Below, in pieces: positions 1 through 6,356 of a DNA stretch of 13,316 nt. Below the pieces are notes generated by a model. The model was not told the DNA's origin. It made no database searches and saw only the letters and a program-made list of their open reading frames with translations. Source of the stretch: an uncultured Coprococcus sp. (GTDB lineage: Bacteria > Bacillota > Clostridia > Lachnospirales > Lachnospiraceae); contig USSH01000038.1 in NCBI GenBank assembly GCA_900557435.1, positions 1 to 13,316 on the forward strand, written 5' to 3'. Position numbers and translations under genes: made by a program. Position 1 is the stretch's first letter. Each line of letters begins with the position of its first letter.

Positions 1-267
1 AATTATAAGGATAACCTCCCAAGCTTTGAGCTCATGCTTTGGCTTTATCTTCTCTTTGACGATCTTTGCAAGAGGCATCTCCGAGAGTATCTGTTCTACC
101 GCATCATCCGGCGACACCATATCCGCTACAGCATCATCCTCGGAAAGTCCATCCTCGATCCTGTCATCGATCATCTCACTATAATAATCTGTAAATCTCT
201 CTATATCCTCAGCCGGCATGGCCTTGATCTTCTCCCTTATGGCCGTCAGATATTCCTGCTTATTCAT
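1..267 (-). CDS. DUF1700/HAAS-domain protein, N-terminal part (runs off left edge)
   Basis: The first 89 codons of a protein beginning MNKQEYLTAIREK are visible; the frame is still open at base 1. The acidic, helical N-terminus (KIKAMPAEDIERFTDYYSEM, then DRIEDGLSEDDAVADM and SPDDAVEQIL) is the typical pattern of DUF1700 (HAAS) proteins: a roughly 80-residue helical cytoplasmic domain usually followed by membrane helices. The membrane part would lie outside the window. The start ATG at 265-267 sits inside the last codons of the upstream padR gene (8-nt overlap), so the two are translationally coupled. In Firmicutes, HAAS proteins are habitually encoded directly after a PadR regulator, and the pair is thought to form a signalling unit. 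The family assignment rests on pattern and context; the biochemical role is unknown. Confidence 0.8.
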   Translation of the reverse strand, partial: MNKQEYLTAIREKIKAMPAEDIERFTDYYSEMIDDRIEDGLSEDDAVADMVSPDDAVEQILSEMPLAKIVKEKIKPKHELKAWEVILII

Positions 268-580
268 CTGCTTCATCCTCCTTCACTATAAACTGATATA
301 TAGATTCCAATTCCTTCCACTCTTCTTTGAACTCTTCTATCCTCGCTCTTCCGGCATCTGTTATATGGTAATACTTTCTTAGTCTGCCATTGTGCTCCAC
401 AGAATACACATTCAGGAAAGCGCCAGCTTCAAGTCTCCTGAGTATGGGATAAAGTGTTGATTCAGATATGGTCACATATGGTTTCATATCTTTGATGATC
501 TGGTATCCATATGAATCCTCGTCCTTTATGGCCGCCAGCACACATACATCCAACATTCCTCTTTTTAATTGTGTGTCCAT
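260..580 (-). CDS. PadR-family transcriptional regulator
   Basis: A 106-residue protein of the short PadR type (subfamily 2): an N-terminal winged helix followed by one C-terminal dimerisation helix. Diagnostic stretches are KRGMLDVCVLAAI (6-18), DSYGYQIIKDM (22-32, helix 2), SESTLYPILRRLEAGAF (39-55, recognition helix) and the wing GRLRKYYHITDAGRARI (65-81). The ATG at 578-580 follows a perfect AGGAGGT site (587-593) at suitable spacing. It is the first gene of an operon with the overlapping DUF1700/HAAS gene. A consensus-like promoter with an internal palindrome lies immediately upstream, so autorepression is inferred. PadR proteins of this size often respond to small aromatic or cell-envelope-active compounds, but nothing here identifies the ligand. 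Confidence 0.93.
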   Translation of the reverse strand: MDTQLKRGMLDVCVLAAIKDEDSYGYQIIKDMKPYVTISESTLYPILRRLEAGAFLNVYSVEHNGRLRKYYHITDAGRARIEEFKEEWKELESIYQFIVKEDEADE

Positions 581-601
581 TGCTATACCTCCTAACGTGG
601 T

Positions 602-632
602 ATACTATACAACGCATAGTATTATGTGTCAA
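602..632 (-). promoter_or_regulatory. padR promoter with palindromic operator
   Basis: Read on the minus strand there is a perfect -35 TTGACA (627-632) and a -10 TATAGT (604-609) separated by exactly 17 bp. A perfect inverted repeat, ATACTAT (602-608) and ATAGTAT (616-622) with a 7-nt spacer, covers the -10 and half of the spacer. A protein bound there would block RNA polymerase. This resembles ATACT/AGTAT-type sites of PadR regulators, so the padR product itself is the inferred ligand. Confidence 0.8.
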
Positions 633-665
633 GCGGTATTTTCTATAATATCTCCACTTCGACAA

Positions 666-712
666 GGGGGACAGGTACCTCCGTCCCCACGGGGTCAGGT
701 ACCTCCGTCCCC
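666..712. repeat. Two tandem copies of a GGTACC-centred GC-rich repeat
   Basis: A 17-bp sequence, CAGGTACCTCCGTCCCC, occurs at 672-688 and again, identical, at 696-712 (24-bp period). Each copy is preceded by a G run (GGGGGA at 666-671, GGGGT at 691-695), so each unit can fold back: for the first, GGGGAC (667-672) pairs with GTCCCC (683-688) around the palindrome AGGTACCT (673-680). It is GC-rich in an AT-rich intergenic region, lies outside any gene, and is between the padR promoter and the epimerase terminator. It looks like a REP-like dispersed element rather than a terminator, since no T-run follows. Dispersal in the genome cannot be seen from this window. Confidence 0.75.
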
Positions 713-720
713 CAATGGGG

Positions 721-767
721 TATATAAAAAGTGCGGGATATCTCTGTTTTAGAGGCTCCCGCACTTT
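721..767 (-). terminator. Rho-independent terminator of the aldose epimerase gene
   Basis: A perfect 11-bp stem, AAAGTGCGGGA (728-738) with TCCCGCACTTT (757-767), encloses an 18-nt loop containing a small inner CTCT/AGAG stem. On the minus strand it is followed by TTTTTATATA. It lies about 45 nt past the epimerase stop codon. Confidence 0.9.
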
Positions 768-810
768 CGATTTATTTAATATATGCAATTTTGAATTTTT
801 GGCACTTTTA

Positions 811-1683
811 TTATAAAACTTCTATAACGTACTCTTTGTTGAATGAATGTCCACTCTCAAGGCTATTGGAGTACTCACGGTCTTCGAGACTTCCATCATA
901 GCCCTCTCTGTCGCATCTGCCAAACCAAGGCTCTATACAGACAAATGGTGCATGCTTCTTGGCAGGCGACCATATACCGATCTGTGGCACGTCAAATTTC
1001 AGCTGGAGAACCGGCTTATCCGATACGTCCTTGAGTGTCACGGTATTTATGCCCTTTCCATCAATTATAAGAGCATCCTCGTCAAACATTTCATCGGTAA
1101 GCTTCAACACACCATCCGTGAGGCTATGGGTAACTGTCCTGCTGCCAAGAACACCACTTTCTGTAAGCAGACCACATTCAACCTCGGACTTACTTGTATG
1201 CATATCAAGTGAATACCCATTTACACCGCCATCGCAGGCAAATGCAGGATGTGCGCCGATTGAGAAGTGAAGCTTTCCAGCGCCTGTGTTGACCACCGTC
1301 CACATCACATGAACACCTGTGCCCTCAAGCCTGTAGCCAATGCGGAGAGTAAAATCAAATGGATAGTTCTTCTGCCACTTCTCATCCTTCACCAGCTCAA
1401 ACCACACTGTATCCTCTGTCTGCTCTGCCACCACAAACTCGCTGTCCCTTGCAAAACCATGCTGCGGAATACCCTCATATGTAACTCCATCATGTCTATA
1501 TGTCTGCTTCTCAAGCTTTCCGACAAATGGAAACAGCACCGGAGAAACTCTTCCCCAATATGCCGCATCTCCGCACCACATATACTCTCTATCCGTCTCG
1601 TTACTCTTCAGACTCACAAGCTCAGCGCCGTGAGTATTTACTCCGATAGCAATTCTGTCATTTTTTAATTCAACAATACACAT
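811..1683 (-). CDS. Aldose 1-epimerase family protein (LacX-like)
   Basis: A 290-residue beta-sandwich mutarotase-like protein that would interconvert the alpha and beta anomers of a hexose. Landmarks are SPVLFPFVGKL (47-57), the QHGF motif with candidate catalytic H75, GAHPAF with H145, and the C-terminal CIEPWFG with E251 as the probable general base. The arrangement and length match the LacX-like branch of aldose epimerases rather than classical GalM. Two ATGs are adjacent: the first (1684-1686) lies only 2 nt from the AGGAGG site (1689-1694), whereas the second (1681-1683) is 5 nt away, so the second is chosen. The gene has its own leader and terminator and follows a GH42 beta-galactosidase gene, consistent with a role in galactose use. 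Substrate specificity within the family is not predictable from sequence. Confidence 0.88.
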   Translation of the reverse strand: MCIVELKNDRIAIGVNTHGAELVSLKSNETDREYMWCGDAAYWGRVSPVLFPFVGKLEKQTYRHDGVTYEGIPQHGFARDSEFVVAEQTEDTVWFELVKDEKWQKNYPFDFTLRIGYRLEGTGVHVMWTVVNTGAGKLHFSIGAHPAFACDGGVNGYSLDMHTSKSEVECGLLTESGVLGSRTVTHSLTDGVLKLTDEMFDEDALIIDGKGINTVTLKDVSDKPVLQLKFDVPQIGIWSPAKKHAPFVCIEPWFGRCDREGYDGSLEDREYSNSLESGHSFNKEYVIEVL

Positions 1684-1718
1684 CATGTCCTCCTATACTC
1701 CAACCAATCCGGCTGGTC

Positions 1719-1734
1719 ATAATTTGCAAATTAT
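1719..1734. promoter_or_regulatory. 16-bp perfect palindrome in the epimerase leader (possible operator)
   Basis: ATAATTTGCAAATTAT is a perfect 16-bp palindrome lying 36 nt upstream of the epimerase start. On the minus strand it overlaps the end of a candidate -10 TATAAT (1733-1738). A second candidate -10, TATAAT preceded by TG-T (extended -10), is at 1751-1756; neither has a good -35. The position suits a repressor site, but AT-rich palindromes also arise by chance and no matching regulator is encoded here. Confidence 0.4.
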
Positions 1735-1764
1735 TATACACCTTTACAACATTATAACACAGGT

Positions 1765-1809
1765 ACAAAAAATACGGTCGCTTAATGAACTAATAAGCAA
1801 CCGTATTTT
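1765..1809 (-). terminator. Terminator of the GH42 gene
   Basis: The outer stem is AATACGGT (1771-1778) with ACCGTATT (1800-1807). After one mismatch comes an inner stem GCTTA (1780-1784) with TAAGC (1794-1798) and a 9-nt loop. On the minus strand the stem runs into TTTTTTG. The flanking A and T runs make it usable in both directions. It is about 45 nt beyond the GH42 stop and just upstream of the epimerase promoter region. Confidence 0.88.
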
Positions 1810-1851
1810 ATATAAATTTATATAATTAAGCAAATATCAGGCTTTCAGTAT

Positions 1852-3801
1852 TTATACTCTGTCAATACGACTTTCGTAAGGAGCAAGCACCGCATCGCCA
1901 TAGCGTCTTTCCTCACCAGCATGATTCATAACTACGCGGATCTTTGATGAGTCATCACCTCTATAGCAGACCTCCACGCCATCCTCTGTGACCTCGCCAC
2001 GTATGGAATTGTCCTCCATGATCCTGCCCATCACAAGCTTCATGGTCGCCTCATCCAGACTGCACGCAACATAATATACCATACCATCTCCCTGGGACTT
2101 TCTGGTGACCGCAGCAAACTTATCATAGAAGGTATCTCCGTATGTATAGAGCACCTCAGCATCACTCACCTCGATCATGGCCCTGAACACACCGCCTTCG
2201 CCTGTCTGTCCGGCGAATTCACCATGTCCGATCACCGGGAACTCCTGTCCATCCTGAAGGCTCTCCGTCTCGACAACCGACACTCCCGCAAAATCACTGT
2301 ATCCAACAGGGATAACCCTGCCAAATGAGAGATTGTTGTCAGCATCCTTAACCGCCGTCCTGTACGTGAGTACGACTGTGCCGCCAGCTCTCACGAAGCT
2401 CTGCACCTTCTCAGTAAACTCAGGCTTCTCTATGATCATCTGTGGAAGTATGAGCACCTTGTACTTTGATATATCCGCATCCTCAGGGATGACATCCACG
2501 GATACATTCGCATCATAGAATGCCTTGTAGAACCTCTCCATCTCCTTCTGGGTATCAAGAAGTATGCTCTGTTTCTGTATCCTGAATGCCGCCAGGCTGT
2601 CGTAATCATACATGATCGCTACATCGCTGCAAACCGGCTTTTCCAGCTCATCACTGTACTTTGCCACATCCTTAAATGCACTCTGCACCTCGTAGTACTT
2701 TCTTCTCTTCACATTGTCCGCATCAAGCACACCATAGCAGAACTGCTCTGCACCCTTTGTCGCGCCTCTGTATCTGAAATACATCATGGAATCACAGCCA
2801 TGGGCGAATCCCTGATACGACCACATCTTTGCCTGATCCGGTCTTGGTGAATATCCGGTCACGTCATGTCCCTGTGCACCCATGATTGCCTCGGTTATCC
2901 AGAAATTCTGCCCCTTAAGGCCTCTCATATGATCCAGGCTGAAAGCGATCTCATGTGGTGCTATAGGTTCCTTCTGTCCGCCCCACACCGGATAATTGTT
3001 ATATGCAACTGTGTCAAGATTCTTTGCAACCTTTGAGTAATCCACATGCTTTCCAAGACCGCCGCCCGGAAAATCATGTATGATGACAGCATCCGGTGCA
3101 ATCTCCTTTATCAGCTTTATCTGGAAATCAGCAAAATCAACTATAGACTTGCTTCTGAATCTCTCCCAGTCTAGACGAAGTGCAGGATTGTGTGTCGTGA
3201 TGGTAGCCGATGGAGTTGGTATCTCATCGAACTCATTGTACTCCTGTGACCAGAATGTAGTTCCATACGTCTCGTTTAATCTGTCTATATCGCCTGCAAA
3301 TTTGCCCTTTAAAAACTTCTGGAAAGCACTCTGACACTGACTGCAATAACACACATCGCTGCCCTCATGTCCAAGCTCATTGTCAATCTGCCATGCCACA
3401 ACAGCAGGCTCGTCCTTATAATGCTCCACCATCTTTCTGATGATCTTCTCTGAATATTCGTACATCACAGGTGAATTGAAGCAATACACATGTCTTCCGC
3501 CAAATACTCTCTTCTGTCCATTCTCAAACTCTGACAATATAGATGGCTCTTTCTTCGCCAGCCATGCCGGAATAGTCGCTGTCGGGGTTCCAAGTATCAC
3601 ATGAAGCCCCTTCTCCTTTGCCTTGCTGATGACATGATCAAAGAACGAAAAGTCATACTGCCCCTCCGTTTTTTCGATGATATGCCATGCAAATTCCGCT
3701 ATACGGATGACATTGCACCCAAGCTCTACTATATTGTCCATATCCTCATCGATCATGGATATGTCCCACTGCTCCGGATAATAATCCACACCTAACCACA
3801 T
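1852..3801 (-). CDS. Beta-galactosidase, glycoside hydrolase family 42
   Basis: A 649-residue retaining glycosidase that hydrolyses terminal beta-galactosides. The TIM barrel spans about 1-375, the flavodoxin-like trimerisation domain about 390-590 and the small C-terminal beta domain about 595-649. The acid/base is E142 in WQIDNELG and the nucleophile is E304 in FWITEAIMG. C107, C151, C153 and C156 (motif CYCSQC) match the four-Cys zinc site of Thermus A4 beta-galactosidase almost residue for residue. No signal peptide is present, so the enzyme is cytoplasmic and probably acts on imported oligosaccharides. The start is the ATG at 3799-3801, which opens the conserved MWLGVDYYPEQW and follows AAGGAG at good spacing. 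A 31-codon upstream extension is open but has no family similarity. The gene is monocistronic, with its own terminator. Confidence 0.95.
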   Translation of the reverse strand: MWLGVDYYPEQWDISMIDEDMDNIVELGCNVIRIAEFAWHIIEKTEGQYDFSFFDHVISKAKEKGLHVILGTPTATIPAWLAKKEPSILSEFENGQKRVFGGRHVYCFNSPVMYEYSEKIIRKMVEHYKDEPAVVAWQIDNELGHEGSDVCYCSQCQSAFQKFLKGKFAGDIDRLNETYGTTFWSQEYNEFDEIPTPSATITTHNPALRLDWERFRSKSIVDFADFQIKLIKEIAPDAVIIHDFPGGGLGKHVDYSKVAKNLDTVAYNNYPVWGGQKEPIAPHEIAFSLDHMRGLKGQNFWITEAIMGAQGHDVTGYSPRPDQAKMWSYQGFAHGCDSMMYFRYRGATKGAEQFCYGVLDADNVKRRKYYEVQSAFKDVAKYSDELEKPVCSDVAIMYDYDSLAAFRIQKQSILLDTQKEMERFYKAFYDANVSVDVIPEDADISKYKVLILPQMIIEKPEFTEKVQSFVRAGGTVVLTYRTAVKDADNNLSFGRVIPVGYSDFAGVSVVETESLQDGQEFPVIGHGEFAGQTGEGGVFRAMIEVSDAEVLYTYGDTFYDKFAAVTRKSQGDGMVYYVACSLDEATMKLVMGRIMEDNSIRGEVTEDGVEVCYRGDDSSKIRVVMNHAGEERRYGDAVLAPYESRIDRV

Positions 3802-4033
3802 AAGTAACTCCTTTCCGTCACCACCATATAATCTGTGATGACATACACACCTCAATAAATATTCATCAATATCGTATGTCAGGCATCTGCCCATTCACGT
3901 TGTTACACCCTGTGTTTAGGTTATATTTTTTAGCTTTATATGTAAATGCAAAAATGTCGTGTGCTATATTCTTGAAAGTAAATGTTTATTACAAAACTTT
4001 GTTTATATACTGTTTCTCGGCATCCGCAAATCG
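3802..4033. other. Intergenic region between nadA and the GH42 gene
   Basis: I see no gene in these 232 bases. On the minus strand there is the GH42 ribosome site (AAGGAG) and AT-rich sequence in which no promoter has both a good -35 and -10 at proper spacing. No GC-rich hairpin with a T-run follows nadA, so transcription from the nad operon may read through or end by another mechanism. A weak AT-only dyad (ACAAA/TTTGT, about 3992-4003) is the only fold after nadA. Confidence 0.5.
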
Positions 4034-4948
4034 TTATCCAAGCGCGATCATTCTGTTGATGCAGCGGGAAGCTCCCTCCATCACCTCATCAGAAAGGACT
4101 ATCTCTTCGCCACCTACGCCCTTTAATACATTCAATATATCAACCAGGGTAGTAAGCTTCATATTATGGCACATCAGCTTTGAAGAAATTGGATAGAACA
4201 TTTTGTCAGGGCACTCATACTGAAGATGCTCCACAATACTATGCTCTGTACCGATGATGAACTCTTTTTTCTCTGACTTTCTGGCATATGCCATGATTCC
4301 TGTGGTTGAACCTACATAATCAGCCTCTGCAACTACATCAGGTCTGCACTCAGGATGGACAAGAAGCTCCGCATGCGGATGTAACTCTTTTGCCTTCAAA
4401 GCATCATCTAGGGTAACCGCAAGATGTCTAGGACATCCGCCGTTAAAAAATACAAATTCCTTTTCCGGCATCTGCTTTTGAACATAGTTTCCAAGATTCG
4501 GATCTGGAATAAAAAGAATCTTGTCGTTATCAAGCTTGCTGCAGATCTGCACTGCTGATGAAGATGTTACGCATACATCACAAGCAGTTTTCAATTCTGA
4601 TGTTGTATTTATATAAGCGACAACCGCATATCCCGGATACTTCTTCTTCATCTCATTCAGCGTTTCAAGGTTCATCTGCTCAGCCATTGGGCATCCGGCT
4701 TCAGGATTAGGCAGATACACATTCTTATCAGGGGACAATATCTTACATGTCTCCGCCATAAACCGCACACCACACATTATTATATTTTTGCGGGAATCCT
4801 TGCTCGCCTCAACGCTAAGTCCATATGAATCTCCCATATAATCTGCAACTTCAAGAATCTCATGTCCCTGATAAGCATGTGCAAGTATGCAGAAATCTTT
4901 CTCCTTCTTAAGTCTGATTATCTCTTCCTGTATCTCTTTTATCGTCAT
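4034..4948 (-). CDS. nadA: Quinolinate synthase NadA
   Basis: A 304-residue enzyme that condenses iminoaspartate with dihydroxyacetone phosphate to form quinolinate using a [4Fe-4S] cluster. The three-fold pseudo-repeat layout is complete. Cluster ligands are inferred as C86 (AGCPMAEQ), C172 (GGCPRH) and C260 (MCHNMK), which match the E. coli C113/C200/C297 positions and the spacing of short-form NadA. Other conserved blocks are LAHAYQGHEI (22-31), FMAETCKILSPDK (63-75), YINTTSELK (112-120), VTSSSAV (127-133), PDPNLG (148-153) and VHPEC (197-201). It is the last gene of the nadB-nadC-niaR-nadA operon, 25 nt after niaR, with a GGAGAG ribosome site. The gene order differs from the common nadABC order. 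Oxygen sensitivity of the cluster suits an anaerobe. Confidence 0.97.
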   Translation of the reverse strand: MTIKEIQEEIIRLKKEKDFCILAHAYQGHEILEVADYMGDSYGLSVEASKDSRKNIIMCGVRFMAETCKILSPDKNVYLPNPEAGCPMAEQMNLETLNEMKKKYPGYAVVAYINTTSELKTACDVCVTSSSAVQICSKLDNDKILFIPDPNLGNYVQKQMPEKEFVFFNGGCPRHLAVTLDDALKAKELHPHAELLVHPECRPDVVAEADYVGSTTGIMAYARKSEKKEFIIGTEHSIVEHLQYECPDKMFYPISSKLMCHNMKLTTLVDILNVLKGVGGEEIVLSDEVMEGASRCINRMIALG

Positions 4949-4973
4949 TTTATTCTCTCCAAATCATTTTGTA

Positions 4974-5498
4974 TTATTTCTCCCACTCCTGCCACGGAAC
5001 AAGGAAACCTGTCTCATCAAGTTTCTGCTCTATGTTGTCCAAGATTTCTTCACTTGGAGCCTCTATCAGATGGTAATGATATCCGTTCGTAGCATTTCCA
5101 AGCAGGGACGACTGGCTGTTTTCCAATTTTTTCATAAATTTTGCCACGTCGTATCTGGAAGCAACATTCATCTTTGCAGTAACACGATTGTACACCGTAT
5201 GACTTATACTTACATTCTTTACAACACCGCCATAATCAACTATGATCGTGAGTTCTTCCTCAGTCCTGTCATAACCGTGTTTTACTTTGAACTCTCTCTG
5301 ACATTTTGATTCATTCTTGTATATATAACCCCTGTTAGTTGCAATTATGCCATCATCAGCCGCCCTGATCACTGCAATGTCCTGCACTATTATCTGTCTA
5401 CTGACATCAAATTCTGACGCAAGCTTATTTGCCGGAACAGGAACATCTGAATTCTTCACAATGTCAAGTATCCTTTCCCTTCTCTCTTTTGCCTTCAC
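4974..5498 (-). CDS. niaR: NiaR niacin-responsive transcriptional repressor
   Basis: A 174-residue repressor with an N-terminal HTH_11 winged helix (about 5-60, recognition region DVSRQIIVQDIAVIR) and a C-terminal 3H domain (about 70-170) that senses nicotinic acid through a bound metal. H74, E82, H141 and H143 reproduce the spacing of the four metal ligands in Thermotoga maritima NiaR (H79, E87, H146, H148), offset by five, so the site appears intact. The start is taken as GTG at 5496-5498: it lies 6 nt after GGAGG (5505-5509) and 1 nt after the nadC stop. An in-frame ATG at 5511-5513 would precede the ribosome site and so cannot use it. Being encoded within the operon it controls gives negative feedback on its own synthesis. 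Confidence 0.95.
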   Translation of the reverse strand: MKAKERRERILDIVKNSDVPVPANKLASEFDVSRQIIVQDIAVIRAADDGIIATNRGYIYKNESKCQREFKVKHGYDRTEEELTIIVDYGGVVKNVSISHTVYNRVTAKMNVASRYDVAKFMKKLENSQSSLLGNATNGYHYHLIEAPSEEILDNIEQKLDETGFLVPWQEWEK

Positions 5499-5499
5499 T

Positions 5500-6354
5500 T
5501 TATTCCTCCGCATGAAGATTTTTCATTGATATATCCATTATAGGTGAGCTGTGGGTAAGCGCACCGCTTGATATATAATCCACTCCCAACGATATCAGTC
5601 TCTCTATGTTCTCTTTTGTAACATTGCCTGAACATTCTGTCTCCGCACGTCCATCGATCAAATCGATCGCAGCCCTCATCTGATCCGTTGTCATATTGTC
5701 AAGCATAATGATATCGGCTCCCGCTTCAACAGCCTCTTTTACCTGATCCAGTGTCTCAACTTCAACCTCTATCTTGCGGACAAATGGTGCATACTCCTTT
5801 GCCATTCTCACTGCATTGGTTATACTTCCCGCAGCGCCTATATGATTATCCTTAAGCAATACTCCATCCGACAAATTGTATCTGTGATTGCTGCCTCCGC
5901 CGACTCTGACTGCATACTTCTCAAATATACGGCAATTAGGTGTGGTCTTTCTGGTATCCAGCAGAGTAGTCTTGCTTCCTTTAAGAAGTTCTGCAACCTC
6001 ATGGGTATATGTAGCTATACCACTCATACGCTGGAGGTAATTAAGCGCAACTCTCTCGCCAGAGAGAAGAACCCTGATATCACCGGTCACAACTCCCATA
6101 AGCTGGCCAGCCTTCACCTCATCGCCATCTTTGCAGAAGAACTCAACCTCAGTGCTGTCATCTAAGAGTGTAAATACTCTTGCATATACATCAAGTCCTG
6201 CAATGATTCCATCCTGCTTGCATATCAGGTCAACTTTTCCTTTCTGTGCCTTCGGCATCACCGCATTTGTGGATACATCCTCACTTGTGATATCCTCCTG
6301 TAAAGCCATCATTATAAGCTTGTCCGCATTCAATTTCATTGTTATCTGATTCAT
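5500..6354 (-). CDS. nadC: Nicotinate-nucleotide pyrophosphorylase (carboxylating), quinolinate phosphoribosyltransferase
   Basis: A 284-residue enzyme that converts quinolinate and PRPP to nicotinate mononucleotide, CO2 and pyrophosphate, joining de novo synthesis to the common NAD pathway. Family signatures are complete: ERVALNYLQRMSGIAT (100-115), DTRKTTP (133-139), EKYAVRVGGGSNHR (145-158), KDNHI (168-172), EVEVE (196-200), LDN (218-220), SGNV (242-245) and SSGALTHS (262-269). These supply the Arg, His and Lys phosphate and carboxylate contacts of the type II phosphoribosyltransferase barrel. The start follows the nadB stop by 2 nt, with an AGAGG site inside the end of nadB, so translation is coupled. 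The stop TAA at 5500-5502 is 1 nt from the niaR GTG. Length is normal for the family. Confidence 0.97.
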   Translation of the reverse strand: MNQITMKLNADKLIMMALQEDITSEDVSTNAVMPKAQKGKVDLICKQDGIIAGLDVYARVFTLLDDSTEVEFFCKDGDEVKAGQLMGVVTGDIRVLLSGERVALNYLQRMSGIATYTHEVAELLKGSKTTLLDTRKTTPNCRIFEKYAVRVGGGSNHRYNLSDGVLLKDNHIGAAGSITNAVRMAKEYAPFVRKIEVEVETLDQVKEAVEAGADIIMLDNMTTDQMRAAIDLIDGRAETECSGNVTKENIERLISLGVDYISSGALTHSSPIMDISMKNLHAEE

Positions 6355-6356
6355 TC

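Noticed and set aside
468..788. Open frames across the GGTACC repeats on both strands
   Set aside because: They arise from the repeat and from padR in the wrong frame; they have repetitive Pro/Arg-rich translations and no ribosome site.
1261..1668. Plus-strand ORFs within the epimerase gene
   Set aside because: They are antisense shadows of a well-supported coding sequence.
3802..3894. 31-codon N-terminal extension of the GH42 frame
   Set aside because: It has no similarity to GH42 N-termini, and a good AAGGAG site precedes the ATG at 3799-3801, which opens the conserved MWLGVDYYPEQ motif.
3937..3947. Single ATGTAAA unit upstream of the GH42 gene, similar to the nadB array
   Set aside because: A lone 7-bp match in AT-rich sequence is expected by chance, and no second unit lies at 12-bp spacing.
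5499..5513. ATG start for niaR at 5511-5513
   Set aside because: The only ribosome site (GGAGG, 5505-5509) lies downstream of that ATG and 6 nt before the GTG at 5496-5498.
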